From: Pseudomonas sp. P7548
GTDB lineage: Bacteria > Pseudomonadota > Gammaproteobacteria > Pseudomonadales > Pseudomonadaceae
Assembly (NCBI RefSeq): GCF_013386585.1
Contig: NZ_JACARO010000052.1
Span: 1-48,232, forward strand
DNA: 48,232 nucleotides
Direction of reading: 5' to 3'
Shown here one piece after another: positions 1 to 8,024 of the stretch; within the stretch, counting starts at the first letter, position 1, and each line of letters starts with the position of its first letter. The notes beneath the pieces were generated by a model. That model was not told the origin of the DNA. It saw nothing but the letters and a program-made list of their open reading frames with translations, and searched no databases. The translations under genes and the position numbers were made by a program.

Positions 1-6
1 GAACCC

Positions 7-35
7 ATATCAGCCGTTACCCAAGTAACGGATAT
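7..35. other. Inverted repeat upstream of macA
   Basis: CCGTTAC (14-20) and GTAACGG (25-31) are perfect 7-bp arms around a 4-base loop, flanked by ATAT on both sides. It ends 22 bases before the macA start. There is no T-run on either side, so it is not a clear terminator. It may be an attenuator or RNA-stability hairpin between an upstream gene and macA. Function is inferred only from position. Confidence 0.4.
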
Positions 36-56
36 GTACACGATCAAAGGCCATCT

Positions 57-1208
57 ATGGAAAAGTCAAAGTTACGCAAGCTGGGAATGCTAACGGTATT
101 AGCCGTAGCCATCGGCCTACTCATCTACACCGTCCAAGCCCCCGCCGACGCCCCCCAATACCTCACCGCCACCGCCGAACGCGGTGACATCGAAAACGCC
201 GTCCTGGCCACCGGCCTGCTCGAAGGCATCAAACAGGTCGACGTCGGCGCCCAAGTCTCCGGCCAGCTCAAATCCCTCAAAGTCAAAGTCGGCGACAAGG
301 TCAAGAAGGGCCAATGGCTCGCCGAAATCGACCCCTTGATCCTGCAGAACACCCTGCGCAAAGCCCAGGTCGACGAAGAAAACCTCCAGGCCCAACGCCG
401 CGCCACGGCCGCCCAACTCAAGCAAGCCAAGTCCGTGTACGAGCGCTACAAAGGCCTGCAAATCGACGAATCGGTCTCCCGCCAGGACTTCGAGGACGCC
501 GAATCCACCTATCAGGTGCAACAGGCCAACCTGCTGTCCCTGGACGCACAGATCAAAAGCGCCCACATCCAGATCGACACTGCCAAGGTCAACCTGGCCT
601 ACACCCGCATCGTCGCGCCCATCGACGGCGATGTAGTGGGCATCGTCACCCAGGAAGGCCAGACCGTGATCGCCAGCCAACTGGCGCCGGTCCTGCTCAA
701 GCTCGCAGACCTGGACACTATGACCGTCAAGGCCCAGGTCTCCGAGGCCGATGTGATTCACATCAGCCCGGGCCAGCAGGTGTACTTCACCATCCTCGGC
801 GAGGCGGACAAACGCTACTACGCCAAGCTGCGTGGCACTGAACCGGCGCCGCAGAACTTCCTCGAAACCCAGCCCGCCGGCACGCCCAAGCAGAACACGG
901 CGGTGTTCTACAACGCGTTGTTCGACGTGCCCAACCCCGATCATCGCTTGCGCATCGCCATGACGGCCCAGGTGCGCATCGTGCTCGACACCGCCCAGGC
1001 GGCGCTGATGGTGCCGGTGGCGGCGCTGGGGCCGCGCAACAACGATGGCACCTACTCGGTGCGGGTGCTCGACGCCAAGGGCAAGGCGGTGTCGCGGGAG
1101 GTGAAAACCGGCATCAATAACAACGTCAAGGTGCAGGTGCTCGAAGGCCTGGCCGAAGGTGACAACGTGGTGATCGGCGACGCCACGCCGGCCGTGGCGG
1201 GGAATTGA
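57..1208 (+). CDS. macA: MacA-type periplasmic adaptor of a tripartite efflux pump
   Basis: A 383-aa membrane fusion protein of the HlyD/MacA family. It would link the inner-membrane ABC transporter MacB to an outer-membrane channel. An N-terminal membrane anchor (about residues 9-28) is followed by a biotinyl-lipoyl-like segment, a long Gln/Ala-rich coiled-coil hairpin (about 95-180), the returning lipoyl half (INLAYTRIVAPIDG-type motif, about 185-200) and the beta-barrel and membrane-proximal domains. The ATG at 57 has AAAGG seven bases upstream. macB starts 3 bases after its stop. In lipopeptide-producing pseudomonads a macA-macB-luxR trio sits downstream of the last synthetase gene, so lipopeptide export is a plausible role. 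No outer-membrane partner gene is present here. Confidence 0.9.
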   Translation: MEKSKLRKLGMLTVLAVAIGLLIYTVQAPADAPQYLTATAERGDIENAVLATGLLEGIKQVDVGAQVSGQLKSLKVKVGDKVKKGQWLAEIDPLILQNTLRKAQVDEENLQAQRRATAAQLKQAKSVYERYKGLQIDESVSRQDFEDAESTYQVQQANLLSLDAQIKSAHIQIDTAKVNLAYTRIVAPIDGDVVGIVTQEGQTVIASQLAPVLLKLADLDTMTVKAQVSEADVIHISPGQQVYFTILGEADKRYYAKLRGTEPAPQNFLETQPAGTPKQNTAVFYNALFDVPNPDHRLRIAMTAQVRIVLDTAQAALMVPVAALGPRNNDGTYSVRVLDAKGKAVSREVKTGINNNVKVQVLEGLAEGDNVVIGDATPAVAGN

Positions 1209-1211
1209 TCG

Positions 1212-3170
1212 ATGACCCAGCCACTGTTGGAGCTCAAGGGCATCACCCGCAGTTTCATGGCCGGCGAGCGCGAGTTCATTGCGCTCAAGGGCATCGACCT
1301 GACGATCGAGGCCGGGGAGATGGTCGCGATCATCGGCGCCTCGGGGTCGGGCAAGTCCACCCTGATGAACATCCTCGGCGGCCTGGATTACGCCACGGCC
1401 GGCAGCTACAAGATCAACGGCATCGAAACCCGTTCCCTGGGCGATGAACAACTGGCGGAACTGCGCCGCGACTACTTCGGTTTTATCTTCCAGCGCTACC
1501 ACCTGCTGGCGCACTTGAGTGCCTTGCACAACGTGGAAATGCCGGCGATCTATGCCGGCACGCCGGAAACCGCGCGCCACAGCCGCGCACGGGAGCTGCT
1601 TGCACGCCTGGGCCTGGCGGGGCACACCACCCACCGACCCAGCCAGTTGTCGGGCGGGCAGCAACAGCGGGTGAGTATTGCCCGGGCCTTGATGAACGGC
1701 GGGGAAGTGATCCTGGCCGATGAACCCACCGGCGCCCTCGATACCCACAGCGGCAAGGAGGTGATGCGTATCCTCGCCGAGCTGCACGCGGCCGGGCACA
1801 CGGTGATCATCGTCACCCACGACCCCAAGGTGGCCGCCAATGCCCAGCGCATTGTCGAGGTGTGCGATGGCGAGATCGTCAGTGACAAGGCCAACGACAG
1901 CGTCGGGCTGGAGCTGAACACTGAGGCGCCCATCGAGCCCAAGCGCAGCGGAGCCCGGCGTTTGGTGGCCAGCCTGGGGTTGTTCAAGGAAGCGTTCAAC
2001 ATGGCCTGGGTCGCGCTGGTGTCCCACCGCATGCGCACGCTGCTGACCATGCTCGGGATCGTCATCGGTATCACCTCGGTGGTGTCGATCTCGGCCATCG
2101 GCGAAGGGGCCAAGCGCTATGTGCTCAAGGACATCCAGGCGATCGGCAGCAACACCATCGACATCTTTTCCGGCACCAGTTTTGGCGACAGCCGTGCCTC
2201 GGCCATCGAGACCTTGATGCCGTCGGATGTGGAGGCGCTGAACCAGCTGTATTACGTCGACAGCGCCACGCCGGTGGTGGGCCGCAACCTGTTGCTGCGC
2301 TTTGGCAACATCGACCTGGATGCGCAGGTCAACGGCGTGAGCGACCGCTACTTCAAGGTCAAGGGCCTCAAGCTCGAGGCCGGTATTGCCTTCAGCGAAA
2401 GCGATGCGCGGCGCCAGGCCCAGGTGGTGGTGATCGACCACAACACCCGCCAGCGCCTGTTCGGTCCGAACATCGACCCTCTCGGCCAGGTGATCCTGGT
2501 GGGGAACCTGCCGTGCACGGTGATCGGGGTGACGGCCGACAACAAAAACATGTTCGCCGCGAGCAAGGCGTTGAACGTGTGGGTGCCCTATGAAACGGCG
2601 GCAGGAAGGCTGCTGGGGCAACGCCACTTGGACAGCATCACCGTGCGCATCAAGGACGGCCAGCCGAGCAAGGTGGTGGAAGACAACGTCAACAAGCTGA
2701 TGCTGCAACGCCACGGCACCAAGGACTTCTTCACCAATAACCTCGACAGCATCATGCAGACGGTGCAGAAAACCAGCCGTTCGCTGGCGTTGCTGTTGTC
2801 GTTGATTGCGGTGATTTCGTTGTTGGTGGGAGGCATCGGGGTGATGAACATCATGCTGGTGTCGGTGACTGAACGCACCCGTGAGATCGGCATCCGCATG
2901 GCGGTGGGCGCACGGCAGTCGGATATCCGTCAGCAGTTTCTGGTGGAAGCGGTGATGGTGTGCCTGATCGGCGGGATGATCGGCATCTCGCTGTCATTTG
3001 CCATTGGCTATTTGTTTTCGTTGTTCGTGAAGGAATGGGAAATGGTGTTTTCCCTGGGCTCGATCGTCACGGCGTTCGCCTGTTCGACGATGATCGGCAT
3101 TGTGTTTGGCTTCGTGCCGGCACGAAACGCCGCACGCCTGGACCCGATCGAGGCATTGGCCCGGGATTGA
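1212..3170 (+). CDS. macB: MacB-type ABC transporter, fused ATPase and permease
   Basis: A 652-aa protein of normal MacB length. The N-terminal ATPase domain has Walker A GASGSGKST (42-50), the signature LSGGQQQR and Walker B ILADEPTGALD. A linker leads to the first membrane helix near residue 270, then a large periplasmic domain, and three C-terminal helices in an FtsX-like region (about 525-640) containing the conserved ERTREIGIRMAVGAR segment. It acts in the inner membrane as a mechanotransmission pump with MacA and a TolC-type channel. The start lies 3 bases after macA, so they are co-transcribed. PvdT of the pyoverdine recycling pump is a close relative, but the following luxR gene, instead of an opmQ channel, favours the lipopeptide-type system. 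Confidence 0.9.
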   Translation: MTQPLLELKGITRSFMAGEREFIALKGIDLTIEAGEMVAIIGASGSGKSTLMNILGGLDYATAGSYKINGIETRSLGDEQLAELRRDYFGFIFQRYHLLAHLSALHNVEMPAIYAGTPETARHSRARELLARLGLAGHTTHRPSQLSGGQQQRVSIARALMNGGEVILADEPTGALDTHSGKEVMRILAELHAAGHTVIIVTHDPKVAANAQRIVEVCDGEIVSDKANDSVGLELNTEAPIEPKRSGARRLVASLGLFKEAFNMAWVALVSHRMRTLLTMLGIVIGITSVVSISAIGEGAKRYVLKDIQAIGSNTIDIFSGTSFGDSRASAIETLMPSDVEALNQLYYVDSATPVVGRNLLLRFGNIDLDAQVNGVSDRYFKVKGLKLEAGIAFSESDARRQAQVVVIDHNTRQRLFGPNIDPLGQVILVGNLPCTVIGVTADNKNMFAASKALNVWVPYETAAGRLLGQRHLDSITVRIKDGQPSKVVEDNVNKLMLQRHGTKDFFTNNLDSIMQTVQKTSRSLALLLSLIAVISLLVGGIGVMNIMLVSVTERTREIGIRMAVGARQSDIRQQFLVEAVMVCLIGGMIGISLSFAIGYLFSLFVKEWEMVFSLGSIVTAFACSTMIGIVFGFVPARNAARLDPIEALARD

Positions 3171-3195
3171 TACCTCCCAGGCACTGGATACTCAA

Positions 3196-3285
3196 TGTGG
3201 GAGCGGGCTTGCTCGCGAAGGCGGCGTATCAGTCAACCGATTCATTCACTGATCCACCGCCTTCGCGAGCAAGCCCGCTCCTACA
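3196..3285. repeat. REPIN (inverted REP pair)
   Basis: Two inverted REP units face each other. The left begins TGTGGGAGCGGGCTTGC (from 3196) and the right ends GCAAGCCCGCTCCTACA (to 3285), with about 30 bases between them. This is the common P. fluorescens REP type. It lies between convergent macB and the luxR gene and may also stop transcription from both sides. Confidence 0.85.
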
Positions 3286-3303
3286 TTTTAGATCTGCGTG
3301 GAC

Positions 3304-3975
3304 TTAAAAACTGGCGGTTTCTTCAGTGGCATACATCCACCGCAACAACGAATGCCGCCCGCTGATCCCCAGCTTGATCGACGCGCGCTTGAGGTAGCTT
3401 TCGATGGTGTTGACCTTCAACGCCAGTTGCTCCGCCAATTCCGGTGCGGTACGCCCGGCCAGCAGGCCGACGCACACTTCCAGTTCACGGTTGGACAAGG
3501 TCAGCCCCGATTGCACCAGGCGTTCTTCAATGCGCCGGCGCAGGGTGTCGATGCCCTGGCTTTGCGGCACCTGCAGTTCGCTGTCGGTGCGGCACGGCTG
3601 GATGGCGGCGATGTGTTTTTCCACCATGGGCAGCAACAGCGAGGAAAAGTCCTGCAACATGCTGCGCTCCTGGGGCGAAAAGCTGTCGGACTGGCTCGCG
3701 CGGTACACCGACAGCACGTAGCGCATGTCGTCTTTGCGCCGCGTCAGGTGCAACTGCGCGGCGGGCTGTTCTTGCCCCAGCGCGGTCATCGAATCGGTGT
3801 ACACAGGGCTGATCTTGCGGCGCAGTTGCCCTTCGGAACTCACCCGCAGCTGCGAGATATGCGTGGCGTCCACTGCCAGTTGGGTGAGGATGAGGTCATG
3901 CAGCATGCGTGGGAAATGGCGACTGCCGGTGCTGGCGATGACCTTGCCTATATGTGGGAACAGGTGTGAGTTCAT
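3304..3975 (-). CDS. LuxR-type transcriptional regulator (MassBCR/ViscBCR-like)
   Basis: A regulator of about 223 aa with a C-terminal LuxR helix-turn-helix (motifs LSNRELEVCVGLLAGRTAPELAE and VNTIESYLKRASIKLGI). The N-terminal region has no recognisable acyl-homoserine-lactone pocket or receiver domain. Regulators of this type flank lipopeptide biosynthesis genes in fluorescent pseudomonads, where they activate the synthetase operons. The position after macAB and on the opposite strand matches that layout. The start is uncertain: ATG at 3975 has GGA at a good distance, while ATG at 3987 and TTG at 3996 are in frame upstream with weaker support. The lipopeptide role is an inference from layout. 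Confidence 0.8.
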   Translation of the reverse strand: MNSHLFPHIGKVIASTGSRHFPRMLHDLILTQLAVDATHISQLRVSSEGQLRRKISPVYTDSMTALGQEQPAAQLHLTRRKDDMRYVLSVYRASQSDSFSPQERSMLQDFSSLLLPMVEKHIAAIQPCRTDSELQVPQSQGIDTLRRRIEERLVQSGLTLSNRELEVCVGLLAGRTAPELAEQLALKVNTIESYLKRASIKLGISGRHSLLRWMYATEETASF

Positions 3976-4146
3976 CAATTCGTCCATGAGTTTCAAGTGC
4001 AGGCATTCGGCTATATAGCGACGGGGATTAAGAAGGTAGCAAGTGCGAATAACCCACAGTGATAATGCTCTCCGTCGGAACGTATGCTAGTACAGCCTGG
4101 CGAAAGGATGGGGATCCAATCTGCAAAAAAACCACTTTAAAAGCAC

Positions 4147-4180
4147 AAAACGGTGGTCGGACCTGTCCGACCACCGTTTT
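4147..4180. terminator. Intrinsic terminator after methionine gamma-lyase
   Basis: A perfect 15-bp stem (AAAACGGTGGTCGGA paired with its complement) closes a 4-base loop. It is flanked by A and T tracts, so it can work in both directions. It sits 22 bases past the stop of the minus-strand lyase gene. Confidence 0.85.
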
Positions 4181-4202
4181 GGGAAAACGCCGTGCTTGAG
4201 CA

Positions 4203-5447
4203 CTATCTGACGGCGTGCGCGACCATCGCGGTATGACGCGGGGTTGTACGTGTGCATTTGGCCAGGGCTTGTTGCACATCTGCCAGCAAATCGGCGACAT
4301 CTTCAAGCCCCACCGACAGGCGCACCAGGCCTTCACTGATGCCGTGGGCCGCGCGCTCCTCGGGCGTGTAGGTGGAGTGGGTCATGCTGGCGGGGTGCTG
4401 GGCCAGGGATTCGGCATCCCCCAGGCTGACCGCGCGGGTGAACAGTTTGAGTGCGTTCATGAAGCGCCGGCCAGTGTCGATCCCGCCCTTGAGTTCGAAG
4501 GCGATCATGCCGCCTGATTGGCTCATCTGCCGCGCCGCCAGGTCGTACTGGGCGAACGAGCGCAAGCCAGGGTAGGTGACGCTCGCAACAGCCGGATGGG
4601 CTTGCAGCGCCTCGGCCACGGCCAGGGCGTTGCTGCAATGGCGGTCCATGCGCAGCGCCAGGGTTTTCAGCCCGCGCATCAACAACGACGCATCCTGCGG
4701 CGACATCACGGCACCGGTCAGGTCCTTGAGCCCTTGCAGGCGGATACGCTGGGCCAGCGTGTGGCTGCTCACGGCGATGCCCGCCGTGATATCGCCATGG
4801 CCGCTGAGGTATTTGGTGGCCGAGTGCACCACCACATCCGCGCCCAGGTCCAGGGGGCGTTGCAGGTATGGGGTGCAGTAGGTGTTGTCGACCACCAGCG
4901 TGATGTTGCCGTGGGCGTGGGCGATGTCGGCCACGGCGGCAATGTCCACCAGTTGCAGGTTGGGGTTGGCCGGGGTTTCGCAATAGATCATGCGCGTGGC
5001 GGGGGAGAGCGCGGCACGCAGGGCGTCCAGGTCGGTGAGGTCGACGTGGCGCACCTTGATGCCGAATTCGCCAATACCGTGGTGCAGCAGTGCGAAGGTG
5101 CAGCCGTAGAGCGTTTGGCTGACGATCACCTCATCGCCGGGGCGCAGCAACGTCCAGAAGGTGGCGGCGATGGCGCCCATCCCGGAGCTGAACGCCACCG
5201 CCGCCTCGCCGTTTTCCAGGGTGGCCATGCGCGATTCCAGCAGCGCCAGGGTCGGGTTGGAAATGCGCGTATAGAAGTGGCCGTTGGCTTCGCCGGCAAA
5301 ACACGCCGCGCCATATTCGGCGGTGGGAAAGGCAAAGGTTGCCGACAGGTAGGTGGGCGGCACGAGCGCGCCGTGGTGGTCCTTGGGGTCGTAGCCGTGG
5401 TGGATGGCGCGGGTGGAAAAGCCGAATGCATTGTGTTTATTGTTCAT
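4203..5447 (-). CDS. mdeA: Methionine gamma-lyase (PLP enzyme)
   Basis: A 414-aa Cys/Met metabolism PLP enzyme that would split L-methionine into methanethiol, 2-oxobutyrate and ammonia. The N-terminus aligns without gaps to what I know of P. putida MdeA (FATRAIHHGYDP-type motif). It keeps Tyr114 and Cys116 (LYGCTF); Cys116 separates gamma-lyases from most cystathionine enzymes. The PLP lysine is about K212 in SATKYLSGHGD. The C-terminus runs about 15 residues beyond the usual 398. It is divergent from an Lrp-type gene, the same pairing as mdeA-mdeR in P. putida, but no mdeB (alpha-keto acid dehydrogenase) follows. Alternative names are cystathionine gamma-lyase or homocysteine lyase; Cys116 argues for MGL. 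Confidence 0.88.
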   Translation of the reverse strand: MNNKHNAFGFSTRAIHHGYDPKDHHGALVPPTYLSATFAFPTAEYGAACFAGEANGHFYTRISNPTLALLESRMATLENGEAAVAFSSGMGAIAATFWTLLRPGDEVIVSQTLYGCTFALLHHGIGEFGIKVRHVDLTDLDALRAALSPATRMIYCETPANPNLQLVDIAAVADIAHAHGNITLVVDNTYCTPYLQRPLDLGADVVVHSATKYLSGHGDITAGIAVSSHTLAQRIRLQGLKDLTGAVMSPQDASLLMRGLKTLALRMDRHCSNALAVAEALQAHPAVASVTYPGLRSFAQYDLAARQMSQSGGMIAFELKGGIDTGRRFMNALKLFTRAVSLGDAESLAQHPASMTHSTYTPEERAAHGISEGLVRLSVGLEDVADLLADVQQALAKCTRTTPRHTAMVAHAVR

Positions 5448-5570
5448 GTCGGACGCTCCTTATTTCCTACAATGCTATGCTCATAACCAGAGATGAACTT
5501 TGCAAAAAATGCGCACAAATCCCGCGTCCTGGGATGAATCTCCTATAAAAATAATGAATTGAGGCACGTT
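5448..5570. promoter_or_regulatory. Divergent promoter region, mdeA and Lrp-type regulator
   Basis: A 123-base AT-rich gap between divergent genes. It holds TATAAAAATAAT close to the regulator start, a possible -10 region, and GAGG seven bases before the ATG at 5571. It is the expected place for Lrp-family binding. No clear operator palindrome was found. Confidence 0.5.
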
Positions 5571-6041
5571 ATGCCCGTGAGTCTGGACCGCACCGACAAA
5601 GCCCTGTTAAACGCCCTGCAGGGCAATGCTCGCCTCACCGTGGCCGAACTGGCCGACCGCGTTTCCCTGACCACCTCGCCCTGCTGGCGACGGGTGCGGA
5701 ACCTGGAAGACAGCGGGGTGATCAGCGGCTACCAGGCGATCCTGTCGCCCAAGGCCCTGGGGTATGGGGTGACGGCCTTTGTCAGCATCATGATGGAAAG
5801 CCACACCCAGGAAATCGCCCGGAAGTTCGAGCAGCGGCTGCTGGAAATTCCGGAGATCGTGGCGTGCCACAACGTGTCGGGACGCTATGACTTTTTGCTC
5901 GAAGTGGTGGCCAAGGACCTGGAGTCGTTTGGCGAGTTTGCCCGCGAGGTGTTGCAGACCCTGCCGTGCGTCAAGGAGATCTATTCGAGCTTTTCCTACA
6001 AGTCGGTCCGGCCCTTGCGCGTGATCCCGTTGCCGGGATAA
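5571..6041 (+). CDS. Lrp/AsnC-family transcriptional regulator (MdeR-like)
   Basis: A 156-aa Lrp/AsnC regulator with an N-terminal winged helix-turn-helix (LDRTDKALLNALQGNARLTVAELADRV region, about 5-60) and a C-terminal RAM/ligand domain (about 70-150). The ATG at 5571 is chosen over an in-frame TTG at 5559 because GAGG precedes it at the right distance. The divergent position next to the lyase gene suggests it activates that gene in response to methionine or a related amino acid, as MdeR does in P. putida. This role is inferred from context. Confidence 0.88.
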   Translation: MPVSLDRTDKALLNALQGNARLTVAELADRVSLTTSPCWRRVRNLEDSGVISGYQAILSPKALGYGVTAFVSIMMESHTQEIARKFEQRLLEIPEIVACHNVSGRYDFLLEVVAKDLESFGEFAREVLQTLPCVKEIYSSFSYKSVRPLRVIPLPG

Positions 6042-6044
6042 AGC

Positions 6045-6833
6045 TCAGCGAAAGAACTCCCCCGGTGTCGCCTCGAATTGTTGGCGAAACGCGTTGATAA
6101 ACGCCGACGTCGACTCATACCCGCAGCCCAGCGCCACATCGGTCACCCGTTCGCCTTGCTCCAGGGCGGGCAGGGCGGTCAGCAAGCGCAGACGTTGGCG
6201 CCAGGCGCGAAACGTCAGGCCGGTGTCACTGAGGAACAAGCGGCTGAGGGTCTTCTCACTCACCCCCAGTTTCTGGCTCCACTGGCCCAGGGTGGTCTGC
6301 TGTTCCGGGTGCGCGTTGAGGCTGCGGTAGATCTGGCGCAGGCGCGGGTCCAGGGGCAGGGGCAGCATCAGGTCGACCTGAGGGGCGGCCGCCAGTTGGT
6401 CCAGCACCACCTGGGCCAGACGCCCGTCGGGTCCGTCTTCGGCGTACTCCACGGGCAACTCGCTGAAACTGCGGATCAACTCGCGCAACAGGCTGCTCAC
6501 CTCCAGTACATGGCAGCGTTCGGCCGCCCAGGTGGTCACGCTGCAATCGAGGTACAGGCTGCGCATTTCAGTGTGGGGCGAACTGAACACCCGGTGCGGC
6601 ACGCCTGCGGGGATCCACACCGCACGCTGGGGCGGCGCGACGAAGCGGCCGACGCTGGTCTGAATCTCCAGCACCCCGGAAATCGCGTAGGACAACTGCA
6701 CCCACGGGTGGCTATGCCGACGGGTCAGCGCCCGGTTGGGCAGTGATTCGGTGCGCCCATACACCGGGCGTGGCAGGCTGGAAAGCCCAGGCACTGTGCG
6801 GCGGACGGTCTTGTCATGTCCTTTAGGCGGCAT
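6045..6833 (-). CDS. AraC-family regulator with N-terminal cupin
   Basis: A 262-aa regulator. The N-terminal half is a cupin-type sensor domain (RRHSHPWVQLSYAISGVLEI and WIPAGVPHRVF motifs, about 38-85). The C-terminal half carries the two AraC helix-turn-helices (GVSEKTLSRLFLSDTGLTFRAWRQRLRL and ALGCGYESTSAFINAFRQQFEATPGEF). It is divergent from a bile acid:sodium symporter-type transporter across an 85-base gap, so it probably controls that gene. The inducer cannot be read from the sequence. Confidence 0.88.
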   Translation of the reverse strand: MPPKGHDKTVRRTVPGLSSLPRPVYGRTESLPNRALTRRHSHPWVQLSYAISGVLEIQTSVGRFVAPPQRAVWIPAGVPHRVFSSPHTEMRSLYLDCSVTTWAAERCHVLEVSSLLRELIRSFSELPVEYAEDGPDGRLAQVVLDQLAAAPQVDLMLPLPLDPRLRQIYRSLNAHPEQQTTLGQWSQKLGVSEKTLSRLFLSDTGLTFRAWRQRLRLLTALPALEQGERVTDVALGCGYESTSAFINAFRQQFEATPGEFFR

Positions 6834-6857
6834 TTACTGGCTCATTGGCGTTAGTCG

Positions 6858-6872
6858 GTAACAAGCCGTTAC
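6858..6872. promoter_or_regulatory. Possible operator between AraC regulator and transporter
   Basis: GTAAC-N5-GTTAC is a perfect inverted repeat in the middle of the 85-base divergent gap. It is short and could be chance, but its central place suits an operator of the AraC protein. Confidence 0.35.
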
Positions 6873-6918
6873 GTTAGAGTCGCGAGGATGCTCTTGGCAA
6901 CCCCTGGAAGATTTGCTT

Positions 6919-7917
6919 ATGACCCGCCCGCGTTTTCTGCCTGACAACTTCACCCTGACATTGATTGCCACGGTGATCCTCGCCTCCTTGCTGCCCGCCA
7001 GCGGCCAGACCGCCGTGGCCTTTGGCTGGGTCACCAACCTGGCCATCGCGCTGCTGTTTTTCCTGCACGGCGCCAAGCTGTCGCGCCAGGCCATCGTGGC
7101 CGGTGCCGGCCACTGGCGCCTGCACCTGCTGGTATTCAGCCTGACCTTTGTACTGTTCCCGCTGCTGGGCCTTGCGCTCAAGCCGGTGCTGTCGCCGCTG
7201 ATCGGCAAAGACCTGTACATGGGCATGCTCTACCTGTGCGCGTTGCCGGCCACGGTGCAATCGGCGATTGCCTTTACCTCCCTGGCGCGGGGCAATATCC
7301 CGGCGGCCATCTGCAGCGCAGCGGCCTCCAGCCTGTTCGGGATTTTCCTGACGCCGCTGCTGGTCACCCTGTTGCTCAACGTGCATGGCGATGGCGGTTC
7401 GACCGTCGACGCGATCCTGAAAATCAGTGTGCAACTGCTGCTGCCCTTTATTGCCGGGCAGATCGCCCGTCGCTGGATCGGCGAGTGGGTCGGCCGCAAC
7501 AAGGCCTGGCTGAAATTTGTCGATCAGGGTTCGATCCTGTTGGTGGTGTACGGCGCGTTCAGCGAGGCGGTCAATGAAGGCATCTGGCACCAGATCCCGC
7601 TGTGGGAACTGGGTGGCCTGGTGGTGGCGTGCTGTGTGTTGCTGGTCCTGGTGCTGGTGGCGTCGACGCTGCTGGGCAAGGCCTTTGGTTTTAACCAGGA
7701 AGACCGCATCACCATCCTGTTCTGTGGCTCGAAGAAGAGCCTGGCGACCGGTGTGCCGATGGCTCAGGTGCTGTTTGCCGGGGCGACCATGGGCGTGCTG
7801 ATTCTGCCGCTGATGCTGTTCCACCAGATCCAGCTGATGGTCTGCGCCGCCCTGGCGCAGCGCTATGCCAAGCGGCCGGAGTCGATTCCGGAACTGATGG
7901 CGCAGGTTGATCCTTAA
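6919..7917 (+). CDS. Bile acid:sodium symporter family transporter
   Basis: A 332-aa integral membrane protein with about nine to ten hydrophobic helices. It belongs to the SBF-like BASS branch (PF13593 type), seen from the RFLPDNFTLTLIATVILASLLP opening and the FCGSKKSLATGVPMA motif. These proteins move organic anions; the substrate is unknown here. ATG at 6919 is preferred to the in-frame TTG at 6913 and has GGAAG upstream. The divergent AraC gene is its likely regulator. Confidence 0.85.
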   Translation: MTRPRFLPDNFTLTLIATVILASLLPASGQTAVAFGWVTNLAIALLFFLHGAKLSRQAIVAGAGHWRLHLLVFSLTFVLFPLLGLALKPVLSPLIGKDLYMGMLYLCALPATVQSAIAFTSLARGNIPAAICSAAASSLFGIFLTPLLVTLLLNVHGDGGSTVDAILKISVQLLLPFIAGQIARRWIGEWVGRNKAWLKFVDQGSILLVVYGAFSEAVNEGIWHQIPLWELGGLVVACCVLLVLVLVASTLLGKAFGFNQEDRITILFCGSKKSLATGVPMAQVLFAGATMGVLILPLMLFHQIQLMVCAALAQRYAKRPESIPELMAQVDP

Positions 7918-7926
7918 TGAGGTCTT

Positions 7927-7963
7927 GGGAAATTTCCTACGTATAGGTGGGACGTTTCCCTTA
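7927..7963. promoter_or_regulatory. Box 1 of a shared near-palindromic site, upstream of EAL gene
   Basis: GGGAAATTTCCTAC at 7927-7940 is nearly symmetric, and a second TTTCCC follows with its first base exactly 22 bases after the first TTTCCT. It shares the 17-mer TGGGAAATTTCCTACGT with the site before the pilin gene. It resembles the BvgA heptad (TTTCCTA) and the RcsAB box. It is a likely binding site for the locus regulator encoded at 8874. Confidence 0.6.
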
Positions 7964-8024
7964 TAGATCAAGACTATTCCCGGCCACTATTACCCCATTC
8001 GCACCCGCAAAGTGGTTGGTAAGC

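Noticed and set aside
117..2714. A long 865-aa ORF on the minus strand opposite macA-macB
   Set aside because: It is a shadow of the high GC3 coding of macAB. No start signal or known domain is visible, and the plus-strand frames match known families over their whole length.
5458..5472. TTATTTCCTACAATG before mdeA, sharing ATTTCCTAC with the fimbrial boxes
   Set aside because: The left half of the palindrome is absent and the gene has no link to fimbriae.
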